Both the position numbers and the translations under genes were made by a program. The notes under the pieces are model-generated. The model worked only from the letters and a program-made list of their open reading frames with translations, searched no databases and had not been told where the DNA came from. Source: Candidatus Bathyarchaeota archaeon (GTDB taxonomy: Archaea; Thermoproteota; Bathyarchaeia; Bathyarchaeales; UBA233). From it: a stretch of 5,051 nt of DNA. The stretch covers positions 1 to 5,051 of the forward strand of contig JAMDCS010000039.1 in the NCBI GenBank assembly GCA_023488835.1. The letters are read 5' to 3'. Below are positions 1-5,051 of this stretch, one piece after another; the stretch's first letter is position 1, and the number at the start of each line of letters is the position of its first letter.

Positions 1-79
1 AATGGCACAGAAGATATGTCCGATTCGGCAGTCATGGGGCGAAGCCGTACCAATAAGCTTCGAACTCAACTTCAAATAA
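1..79 (+). CDS. Possible 3' end of an upstream gene (partial)
   Basis: Reading from base 2, a frame stays open to a TAA at 77-79 and gives about 25 residues ending in ISFELNFK. Its codons (GAA GCC GTA CCA ATA AGC TTC) resemble those of the genes downstream, and a pyrimidine-rich tract follows the stop, as expected at a gene end. The other two + frames are also open here (stops at 54-56 and 118-120), and a minus-strand frame starting with ATG at 35-33 runs off the left edge. The assignment is therefore weak. No family can be recognised from so short a piece. Confidence 0.3.
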   Translation, partial: MAQKICPIRQSWGEAVPISFELNFK

Positions 80-92
80 ACTTAAAAACAAA

Positions 93-114
93 TTTTTCCT
101 CTTTTCTTCTTTTT
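93..114 (+). terminator. Pyrimidine-rich tract, possible archaeal terminator
   Basis: Two T5 runs (93-97, 110-114) and a T4 run (102-105) lie in an almost pure pyrimidine stretch just after the putative stop at 77-79. Archaeal RNA polymerase terminates on oligo-T without needing a hairpin. The call depends on an upstream + strand gene really ending here. Confidence 0.35.
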
Positions 115-175
115 AATTAAGAAACTTTTGTTTAAGTAATCAACAATTGAAAGACTTTTGAAAATGCGCAGTATC

Positions 176-185
176 CTTAAATATT
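176..185 (+). promoter_or_regulatory. TATA box of the ABC transporter operon
   Basis: CTTAAATATT matches the archaeal TATA consensus. Its centre is about 36 nt before the ATG at 216. With the usual 25-nt spacing transcription would begin near 205, giving a leader of about 10 nt. This agrees with the absence of a clear Shine-Dalgarno sequence before the first gene. Confidence 0.6.
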
Positions 186-215
186 GAAGCTTTTTCTATT
201 TGCAGTCGGGCACCG

Positions 216-995
216 ATGAGCATGAGCAGTCTATACGCAGTTGAACTTCAAGGCGTAACCAAACGCTACAACGAAATAGTAGCCGTAAACAACATGAACT
301 TAACCATAAACAAGGGCGAAATCTTCGCGCTACTGGGACCTAACGGTTCTGGGAAATCCACCACCCTCAAGATGCTACTTGGTTTGGTTCAACCCACCGT
401 TGGCGCAATCAACGTTTTAGGAATAGACGTACAAAAAGACCCCGTCGCAGTTAAGCAGCAAGTTGGTTACGTTCCCGAATCACCCAACATTTACGAGTTT
501 TTAACAGGAATTGAATACCTCGACTTCATAGCTGACATTTACGGTGTACCACCAGCCGAGAAACAGCAACGCATAACCGAGTACCTTAAAGCTCTTCAGC
601 TTGAAGGACGAGAAGGCGACATGATTAACAGCTACTCGGATGGCATGAAGAAGAAAATTAGTTTAATCTCAGCGTTCCTACATAAACCTAAACTGTTGAT
701 TCTCGACGAACCCATCAACGCCTTAGACCCGAGAAGCGCAAAGATAGTCAAGGATTTGCTGCATGAACTAAAAATGCAGGGCGTCACAACCATATTGTCC
801 ACGCATGTTCTGGAGATTGCTGAGGCATTATGTGACCGAATTGCCATCATGTATCAAGGCAACATTTTAGCGTTAGGCACCATGAATGAACTCAGAGGCA
901 GGGCAAGTTTGCCAAACTCCGGCTTGGAAGATATCTTCCTTAAGTTAACTGGCACTGGGGATTTAAGAGCTGTCGTTGAGGAACTCCTGCGATGA
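216..995 (+). CDS. ABC transporter ATP-binding protein (ABC-2/CcmA-type exporter ATPase)
   Basis: This 259-residue protein is the cytoplasmic ATPase that would power the membrane partner encoded next. All nucleotide-binding motifs are visible: Walker A GPNGSGKST (41-49), Q-loop region GYVPE (84-88) with Glu in place of Gln, signature SDGMK (141-145) in place of LSGGQ, Walker B LLILDEP (160-166) with catalytic Glu165, D-loop ALDP (169-172) and switch His197. A short accessory C-terminus follows from about 215. Length and motif variants fit the COG1131-type ATPases of ABC-2 exporters; Glu at the Q-loop position is frequent in that group. An ATG also lies at 222, but 216 is the first in-frame ATG after the promoter. 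The stop overlaps the permease start in an ATGA. The substrate cannot be deduced; drug, lipid or polysaccharide export are all possible. Confidence 0.95.
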   Translation: MSMSSLYAVELQGVTKRYNEIVAVNNMNLTINKGEIFALLGPNGSGKSTTLKMLLGLVQPTVGAINVLGIDVQKDPVAVKQQVGYVPESPNIYEFLTGIEYLDFIADIYGVPPAEKQQRITEYLKALQLEGREGDMINSYSDGMKKKISLISAFLHKPKLLILDEPINALDPRSAKIVKDLLHELKMQGVTTILSTHVLEIAEALCDRIAIMYQGNILALGTMNELRGRASLPNSGLEDIFLKLTGTGDLRAVVEELLR

Positions 996-2677
996 ATTGG
1001 AAGAATGTTCTCTTCCTGCTGCGGGTTGAACGCAAATCTGGCCGATTAATTAGGGGAGTAAAGACCACAAGGTACAGGGAGAACGCTTTCCTTGCTTACT
1101 GGCCCTATTGGGTATCTCTAATCATCGGTGTTCTGGCCGGTTTTATTGCTAACTTTGCTGTGGCTTCAATTTATTCAAGTTCAGCTATTCCCAACTTACC
1201 ATCACTGAAAAGTGGTTCATTGAGCGTTTTTGTCACCCTACCAACAATCGTCTTAGTTTTCAGCTTTGTATTCACCCTTCTTCAGCAAATCCAGGTTGCA
1301 GGCATCAAGGCAGCAGGTCAAGTCATGTATTGGCTACCCATAACATGGCAAGAACAAACGATGGCTTCCATCTTATCCAACCTCCTAGGCTTACCTATTG
1401 CACTTGTTTTAGGCATCGGGGCAGGAATCATTGTTTTTGGAGCATTCACAGGTTTAATTCTGCAGGCAATCTTGACTTCTTTGGCACTGCTTGCAACTGC
1501 TTTTATGGCAAGTACCTCGACAGAAATCCTAAGGTTGCTACAGATGCGCTTCATCGGCGCAGTTTACAAGTCAAGCGGCAGAGCAGCAATATGGGTAAGA
1601 TTAATCGGCACCCTATTTATCTTCGTAGTTTTTTACACCATTTATTCCTACGTACTTTACGGAACCGGCGCCCTAACATTTTTCACAACTCTGCAGCAGG
1701 TTCAAAGCGTCGCTTGGTTTGTGCCCTTTATTTGGCTTGCGCTAACGATAGGTAACATTTTTGGCGGATTGTACTTACAGGGCTTACTGTTCACAGCCTC
1801 ATCAGCATTATTCATTGCCGCACTTTACTATCTGGCGGTAGTGTTGAACCAGCGATTCGGGCTTTACGAGCCTCCAGCAATCACACTTCAAAAAAGCGGC
1901 GTTTACGCACCCAAAACAGGACTTTTGGGCAAGCTTGGTTTCTCCACCGCCGAAGCAGCAGTAATTAGAAAGGATCTCAGGGCTTTTACTAGACGCCGCG
2001 AAATGGTGAGCGTTTTTATCGCGCCGATAATTTTGATTATTCTTCCGCTAACGCAATCGCTAGGTATAAGTGGTAGTGCTGCCTCGAGTCAGGGCAGCTT
2101 CATTTTTTCAGGGATAATTTTCCTGTTGCCCGCAACTTTTATGGCTATATTATTGGGCGAAGTTTTGATTGGTGAAGAAGGACAGTCAGTTTGGAGAATT
2201 TACGCATCTCCGATTTCGCCAAAGAACCTAGTTAAAAGCAAGACATTCTTTTTGATGCTCTTTTCAACAATTACACTGCTCATAAGCGGAAGTGTAGGCG
2301 TAGTATTTTACCATCCAACCTTGCAAGAGGCAATCGCAGCTTTCCTTGAAGGTTTCTTTGTCCTTTTGGCTGTAGGCATGGTTGCACTTACAGTAGGCTT
2401 TAAAGGTCCCGACTTCTCACAGAGCCGCAGAGCAAGAATGGTGCGTCAAGAATGGTCATTGATAGGTTTAGCTGTCTGCGCCGTCGCTGGAGCAGCCGTG
2501 TTGGCACCCTTGATATTTTCAGTCGGATTATCACTTTTTACCGGCGGCGTTATCAGCACTTCTAGCCTTGCCATCGCCGTTGCCATCAGTGGAGCTATTT
2601 CTTTAGGGCTCAGCATAGTCTTTTATAGGATAAATCTCGGTATTGCAGCTGACTTTCTAAGGAAAGCTCAAATTTAA
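992..2677 (+). CDS. ABC-2-type transporter permease, polytopic membrane protein
   Basis: This 561-residue integral membrane protein is the likely partner of the preceding ATPase. Its ATG overlaps that gene's stop (ATGA, 992-995), and a GAGG at 978-981 gives a Shine-Dalgarno site 10 nt upstream, so translation is probably coupled. I count 12-13 hydrophobic segments, near residues 37-60, 79-98, 128-149, 151-172, 202-223, 239-258, 262-285, 338-356, 369-390, 418-440, 446-469, 488-511 and 521-545. A basic cytoplasmic N-terminus (11-30) precedes the first, and a central hydrophilic linker (286-337) splits the protein in two. A motif of YxxPI(S/T) form occurs in both halves (113-118 and 404-409), suggesting two fused permease units. 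The stretch GEEGQSVW (394-401) before the second copy resembles known ABC-2 permeases. No nucleotide-binding domain or signal peptide is seen. Substrate unknown. Confidence 0.88.
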   Translation: MNWKNVLFLLRVERKSGRLIRGVKTTRYRENAFLAYWPYWVSLIIGVLAGFIANFAVASIYSSSAIPNLPSLKSGSLSVFVTLPTIVLVFSFVFTLLQQIQVAGIKAAGQVMYWLPITWQEQTMASILSNLLGLPIALVLGIGAGIIVFGAFTGLILQAILTSLALLATAFMASTSTEILRLLQMRFIGAVYKSSGRAAIWVRLIGTLFIFVVFYTIYSYVLYGTGALTFFTTLQQVQSVAWFVPFIWLALTIGNIFGGLYLQGLLFTASSALFIAALYYLAVVLNQRFGLYEPPAITLQKSGVYAPKTGLLGKLGFSTAEAAVIRKDLRAFTRRREMVSVFIAPIILIILPLTQSLGISGSAASSQGSFIFSGIIFLLPATFMAILLGEVLIGEEGQSVWRIYASPISPKNLVKSKTFFLMLFSTITLLISGSVGVVFYHPTLQEAIAAFLEGFFVLLAVGMVALTVGFKGPDFSQSRRARMVRQEWSLIGLAVCAVAGAAVLAPLIFSVGLSLFTGGVISTSSLAIAVAISGAISLGLSIVFYRINLGIAADFLRKAQI

Positions 2678-2702
2678 ACTGTTTTAATTGATAAATTCCT
2701 AA

Positions 2703-2708
2703 TTTTTT
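2703..2708 (+). terminator. Oligo-T terminator after the ABC operon
   Basis: A run of six T lies 25 nt after the permease stop, in an AT-rich stretch (2678-2710), and precedes the TATA box of the next gene. No hairpin precedes it, as is normal for intrinsic termination in archaea. Confidence 0.5.
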
Positions 2709-2728
2709 AGAGGTTTCTAACAGTCAGA

Positions 2729-2743
2729 TTTAAAAGCATATAA
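2729..2743 (+). promoter_or_regulatory. TATA-box region of the small AbrB-like gene
   Basis: TTTAAAAG (2729-2736) is a good archaeal TATA box and would place the start of transcription near 2757. CATATAA (2738-2744) overlaps this region and is an alternative, with transcription near 2766. Both give leaders under 20 nt before the ATG at 2775. Confidence 0.55.
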
Positions 2744-2756
2744 CGAGACATCGTTA
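2741..2756. promoter_or_regulatory. Inverted repeat TAACGA-N4-TCGTTA, possible operator
   Basis: TAACGA (2741-2746) and TCGTTA (2751-2756) are exact reverse complements separated by GACA. The repeat lies directly between the TATA box and the expected transcription start, where a bound protein would block initiation. Many AbrB-fold proteins regulate their own promoters, so self-regulation by the next gene is a reasonable but unproven reading. A 6-bp arm can arise by chance. Confidence 0.4.
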
Positions 2757-2774
2757 ACTTGTTTGTGATTGGTC

Positions 2775-2963
2775 ATGGGCAATGAGGGAAAGGGAACAAT
2801 CTTTAGGCGAAAAGACGACAGGTACCTACTGTACTTGCCCGTACGTGTAGTGGATGACAGCATGTTTCCGCTCAAGTGCAACGGTTCAATGCCTGTTAAA
2901 GTCCATTTTAGTCCCAAAGATGGCAAGTTGATTGTGGAGAAATGGACAGAAGAAAAACCCTAA
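2775..2963 (+). CDS. Small protein with probable AbrB/SpoVT-like DNA-binding fold
   Basis: The product is 62 residues, starting MGNEGKGTIF. I chose the ATG at 2775 because GTGAT (2765-2769) matches the archaeal Shine-Dalgarno core 5 nt upstream; a TTG at 2769 would add two residues but would overlap that site. From about residue 7 the pattern is a beta strand, a basic turn (RRKDDR), a hydrophobic strand with a Pro (YLLYLPVRV), a Gly-containing loop, and a final strand pair ending in DGKLIVEKW. This resembles AbrB/MazE-type swapped-hairpin proteins, where such strands read 'lPk...v.v.....g.LvI'. The order is not an exact family match, and the usual short helix is replaced by VDDSMFPLKCNG. No toxin gene is adjacent, so an antitoxin role is not supported. 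The inverted repeat in its promoter suggests autoregulation. Confidence 0.72.
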   Translation: MGNEGKGTIFRRKDDRYLLYLPVRVVDDSMFPLKCNGSMPVKVHFSPKDGKLIVEKWTEEKP

Positions 2964-3028
2964 CCTTCAACAACGCACGTTTGGGGCAACAGGTTATTCA
3001 CCAACTTTACCTAATAGACAAACCATTG

Positions 3029-3035
3029 TTTTTTT
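3029..3035 (+). terminator. T7 run between the AbrB-like and PEBP genes
   Basis: Seven consecutive T end 11 nt before the ATG at 3047 and 66 nt after the previous stop, so they could end the small gene's transcript. They sit close to where the next transcript would begin (a weak TATA-like CTTTACCTAATA lies at 3005-3016), so a promoter role is also possible. The two genes may otherwise be partly co-transcribed. Confidence 0.4.
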
Positions 3036-3046
3036 AGTGGCATTTA

Positions 3047-3487
3047 ATGAAAGAACTAACAATCAAAAGCCCAGCATTCCAACATAACAGCCCAATCCCA
3101 AAAAAATACAGCTGCGACGGCGAAGACACCAATCCACCCATAACAATTGAGGGCACCCCCAAAGAATCAAAGAGCCTTGCACTTGTTGTAGATGACCCCG
3201 ATGCGCCAGGCGGAACATTTGACCACTGGGTCGTCTGGAACATTCCACCCTCAACAACCAAAATAGCTGAGCACTCGGTTCCGGGAACTGAAGGGTTGAA
3301 CAGCGCAAGACAACGGGGTTTTATGGGTCCTTGTCCGCCTTCCGGCACGCATAGGTATTTTTTTAAGGTTTACGCGTTAGATGCGGAGTTAAGTTTAGGC
3401 GCTAAGTCTACCAAAAAAGATCTTGAGAAAGCCATGCAGGGGCACATCCTTGCTAAGGGTGAATTGATAGGTCTCTATCACAGGTAA
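3047..3487 (+). CDS. YbhB/YbcL family Raf-kinase-inhibitor-like protein (PEBP fold)
   Basis: This 146-residue cytoplasmic protein has the hallmarks of the bacterial/archaeal branch of the phosphatidylethanolamine-binding protein family: the N-terminal IKSPAF and IPKKYSCDGED (17-27), NPPI (29-32), the DPDAP ligand-pocket motif (50-54), DHWVVWNIP (59-67) with pocket His60, and GPCPPSGTHRYFFKVYALD (94-112) with pocket His102. It ends in a typical helix and GHILAKGELIGLY. Length is slightly under the usual 150-160 residues, with a short loop between 83 and 92, but no key residue is missing. The start is fixed by an in-frame TAG 10 nt before the ATG. There is no signal peptide and no strong Shine-Dalgarno, so the message may be nearly leaderless. 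The biochemical role of prokaryotic members is unsettled; they bind small anions or phospholipid-like ligands. Confidence 0.93.
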   Translation: MKELTIKSPAFQHNSPIPKKYSCDGEDTNPPITIEGTPKESKSLALVVDDPDAPGGTFDHWVVWNIPPSTTKIAEHSVPGTEGLNSARQRGFMGPCPPSGTHRYFFKVYALDAELSLGAKSTKKDLEKAMQGHILAKGELIGLYHR

Positions 3488-3511
3488 AGAGCCATCAAAA
3501 CCAGCGTATTC

Positions 3512-3524
3512 TTTTTCCAGTTTT
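3512..3524 (+). terminator. Oligo-T terminator after the PEBP gene
   Basis: T5 (3512-3516) and T4 (3521-3524) lie 25-37 nt past the TAA at 3485-3487 and before the next promoter. Short runs, so a modest terminator at best. Confidence 0.4.
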
Positions 3525-3542
3525 AGCGGTAACCTTCAAATG

Positions 3543-3550
3543 TTAAATAC
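3543..3550 (+). promoter_or_regulatory. TATA box of the secreted-protein gene
   Basis: TTAAATAC is close to the archaeal consensus and follows an A-rich BRE-like CAAATG (3537-3542). Transcription would begin near 3572, leaving a leader of about 17 nt. GGTTGAG (3577-3583) then serves as an imperfect Shine-Dalgarno 5 nt before the TTG at 3589. Confidence 0.55.
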
Positions 3551-3588
3551 CTATGCTCATGATTATTCTAACAATTGGTTGAGCAAAC

Positions 3589-4770
3589 TTGAACCGTAAA
3601 CTCTCCACCTTAACAGCCATTGCGCTTGTTGCGTTGATTGTCGTATCGCTGTTTATAGCGCTGAATGCGTTTAGCAATCAAACCCCAGGCAGGCAATTCT
3701 ACTTGGGCGTCGAGTACGCTTACGGTCATAACCAAACCGCTCAGTTCCAAGTGGCTCAAATCGAGGCTTTAGTAAACAAAGTTAAGGATTACACGAACCT
3801 GTTCGTGATAGGCTCAGTCAGCTTAACCTTCAACCAGACCGCTTTGACCCAGGCATGCGACTACATCTATAATAATACTAAACTGAACTTCATCGTTTTG
3901 TTCACGGGCGGAGACATGTACAGCTACAACATTGTACAGTGGATGTTCGAAGCAAACGACAAGTATGGTGACCGTTTCCTGGGAATCTACAAGTATGATG
4001 AACCTGGCGGAAACCAAATAGATAATACGCCATCTCAGCTAATCAACAAGACCATAATCAGCCCCGACGCAAGCTACAGTGCAATAGCAAACAACTACGT
4101 CGGAAACCTAAGTTTCATGGTAAACTTTTACCGAGAACTTGGCCATGTTAACCTCTCAACCGCAGACTATGGACTCTACTGGTTTGACTACAAATCAAAC
4201 TACACCGCAATCTACGCGGAGTTTGTGGGCAACGAAAGCAGACAACGGATTATCGCGCTCGATAGAGGTGCGGCTCGTGCGTTTGGCAAGGATTGGGGCG
4301 TTATAGTTAATTGGAAATATAACAATGGTCCCTACCTTGAGAGTGGAACCGAACTTTACACGGATTTATCTTTAGCTTATAGTGCCGGAGCAAAATACGC
4401 CATAGTTTTCAGTTACCCAACATACCCAGACAACAACCCATACGGCATCCTGCAGGATGAACACTTTGAGGCGCTGCAAAAATTCTGGAATACCCTCCAC
4501 AATAACCCCTCCAGCTTTGGCTCAAACAAAGCCGAAGCCGCCTACATAGTACCCAAAGACTACGGGTTTGGCTTCCGCCACCCAAACGACACTATCTGGG
4601 GCTTAAAACCAGCTGACGAATTATCCCAAAAAATTTTCAACGACACAAACAAAATTCTCCCCGCCAAGTATGGTTCACGCTTTGACATCCTCTACGACGA
4701 GCCAGAAGTAATTGCCCCATTACTCCAGAACTATACAGCTGTTTACTACTGGAACCAAACAATACCCTGA
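3589..4770 (+). CDS. Secreted or membrane-anchored protein, glycoside-hydrolase-like, sequon-rich, unknown function
   Basis: The product is 393 residues and its family is not recognised. The TTG at 3589 is chosen because an in-frame stop lies at 3580-3582, the next ATG is more than 300 nt downstream, and the signal or anchor follows at once: basic NRK (2-4), then a hydrophobic stretch 8-28 without an obvious lipobox. After it comes an alternating strand/helix pattern like a TIM barrel: FYLGVEYAYG (37-46), LFVIGS (71-76), FIVLFTGG (101-108), FLGIYKYDEPGG (130-141), ADYGLYWF (192-199), WGVIVNW (236-242) and YAIVFSYP (270-277). Asp137-Glu138-Pro139 at the end of the fourth strand recalls the Asn-Glu-Pro acid/base site of clan GH-A glycosidases. 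Residues 313-390 look like a second, Rossmann-like domain that stops early. Thirteen N-x-S/T sequons (for example 30, 82, 173, 215, 351, 389) suggest a glycosylated extracellular protein. The hydrolase role is inference. Confidence 0.88.
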   Translation: MNRKLSTLTAIALVALIVVSLFIALNAFSNQTPGRQFYLGVEYAYGHNQTAQFQVAQIEALVNKVKDYTNLFVIGSVSLTFNQTALTQACDYIYNNTKLNFIVLFTGGDMYSYNIVQWMFEANDKYGDRFLGIYKYDEPGGNQIDNTPSQLINKTIISPDASYSAIANNYVGNLSFMVNFYRELGHVNLSTADYGLYWFDYKSNYTAIYAEFVGNESRQRIIALDRGAARAFGKDWGVIVNWKYNNGPYLESGTELYTDLSLAYSAGAKYAIVFSYPTYPDNNPYGILQDEHFEALQKFWNTLHNNPSSFGSNKAEAAYIVPKDYGFGFRHPNDTIWGLKPADELSQKIFNDTNKILPAKYGSRFDILYDEPEVIAPLLQNYTAVYYWNQTIP

Positions 4771-4826
4771 CAACCAAATCGGTAAGTTGCCATCATATTT
4801 GGTGCCGAGGGGTATGCAGTATTCTG

Positions 4827-4853
4827 TTTTTTGGCGGTTTTTTTGCTTTTTTT
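4827..4853 (+). terminator. Triple oligo-T terminator
   Basis: T6 (4827-4832), T7 (4838-4844) and T7 (4847-4853) lie within 27 nt, 57-83 nt after the stop of the secreted-protein gene. Multiple T runs are the typical strong termination signal of archaea, and this is the strongest such signal in the window. Confidence 0.65.
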
Positions 4854-4914
4854 CTGTTACTTCTAAAATGCTTGCTAGAAAAGTTAAACAGCAACAAGAA
4901 CACAAAAATCAATA

Positions 4915-5051
4915 ATGCGCACCTCTCGCAGCCTAATAGCCAATCATTGCAGAAACGATAGAGGGGGTAGGTCGCCATTGGCATTTCCCGCAGTCAAATG
5001 GATTCTGGAATTCAAAGTCCCTATGAGGGGTAGATCCTTATTGGCGTTTTC
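4915..5051 (+). other. Short frame open at the right edge, possible 5' end of a gene
   Basis: From the ATG at 4915-4917 the frame runs 45 codons to the window edge without a stop; the previous in-frame stop is TAA at 4885-4887. The translation starts MRTSRSLIANHC and contains two related pieces, RGGRSPLAF and MRGRSLLAF, because the 63-bp DNA repeat here is a multiple of three. There is no Shine-Dalgarno and only a weak TATA-like AAGTTAAAC (4881-4889). Arg codons AGG/AGA are frequent. No family is recognised. This may be a real gene start, a remnant of a mobile element, or chance. Confidence 0.2.
4961..5051 (+). repeat. Imperfect direct repeat, 63-bp period, reaching the window edge
   Basis: The stretch 4964-4988 matches 5027-5051 at 19 of 25 positions, with conserved blocks GGGGTAG, TC, ATTGGC and TTT. 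The 38 bases between the copies are unlike the repeat. Copy length and spacing would suit a degenerate end of a CRISPR array, but two divergent copies are not enough to call one, and the second copy is cut by the window. A looser third match (GAGGGGTA at 4807-4814, then TTGGCGGTTTT at 4831-4841) lies upstream. The stretch 4771-4960 otherwise holds only the oligo-T runs and no supported gene. Confidence 0.5.

Noticed and set aside
1330..1755. Plus-strand frame of 141 codons inside the permease gene
   Set aside because: It is an overlapping frame rich in His, Arg and Asn, fully inside a gene with clear membrane-protein coding character.
3034..3348. Minus-strand frame of 104 codons opposite the PEBP gene
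   Set aside because: It lies antisense to a well-supported PEBP reading frame and shows no motif.
2775..3487. AbrB-like gene plus PEBP gene as a toxin-antitoxin pair
   Set aside because: The PEBP protein is a known non-toxin fold, the genes do not overlap, and a T7 run separates them.
3991..4003. TGATGA, resembling a C box of a C/D guide RNA
   Set aside because: It lies inside a coding region (the YDEP codons) with no matching D box or terminal stem.
4898..4925. A further repeat copy one 63-bp period upstream of 4961
   Set aside because: Only scattered matches (ATC, TA, TG) remain in phase; similarity is not above chance.
4686..4961. Frame open across the end of the secreted-protein gene that would add a C-terminal membrane helix (Phe/Leu-rich, about 4820-4870) after a -1 frameshift
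   Set aside because: The helix is encoded by the three oligo-T runs, which are better explained as a terminator. Codon use is poor and there is no evidence for a shift site before the TGA.
4793..4984. Minus-strand frame of 63 codons with a hydrophobic stretch
   Set aside because: It reads through the oligo-T runs as Lys-rich sequence, has no promoter or Shine-Dalgarno signal, and shows no family features.
4995..5035. TTCAAAGTCC resembling a tRNA T-loop
   Set aside because: The 5-bp T-stem does not form, and no anticodon arm or acceptor stem can be paired around it.

Overview
The window looks archaeal. AT-rich TATA-like boxes (TTAAATA/TTTAAAAG type) sit about 25-45 nt before start codons, leaders are very short, oligo-T runs follow the genes, one start is TTG, and the last large gene encodes a secreted protein rich in N-glycosylation sequons. 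The gene content (ABC exporter pair, AbrB-like small protein, YbhB/PEBP-type protein, lineage-specific secreted protein) would suit a Bathyarchaeia-like or other TACK archaeon. That placement is an impression; no rRNA or marker gene is present to confirm it.

Layout, all on the + strand. 1-79 may hold the 3' end of an upstream gene, followed by a pyrimidine-rich tract. 216-2677 is a two-gene operon with a 4-nt overlapping junction: an ABC ATPase (216-995) and its 561-residue polytopic permease (992-2677), followed by a T6 run. 2775-2963 is a 62-residue protein with a probable AbrB/SpoVT-like fold; its promoter carries a perfect 6-4-6 inverted repeat just downstream of the TATA box. 3047-3487 is a YbhB/YbcL-family (PEBP) protein. 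3589-4770 is a 393-residue exported protein of unrecognised family, with a TTG start, a hydrophobic N-terminus, a glycoside-hydrolase-like alpha/beta pattern and 13 sequons. 4771-5051 has no convincing complete gene: it contains three close oligo-T runs, then an imperfect direct repeat with a 63-bp period running into the window edge, inside a short reading frame that is still open at the edge.

The ATPase and permease should form one ABC-2-type transporter. The three downstream genes each have their own promoter-like sequence or a T-run before them, so they are probably separate transcription units with no visible shared pathway. The least explained parts are the secreted protein and the repeat-bearing right edge.
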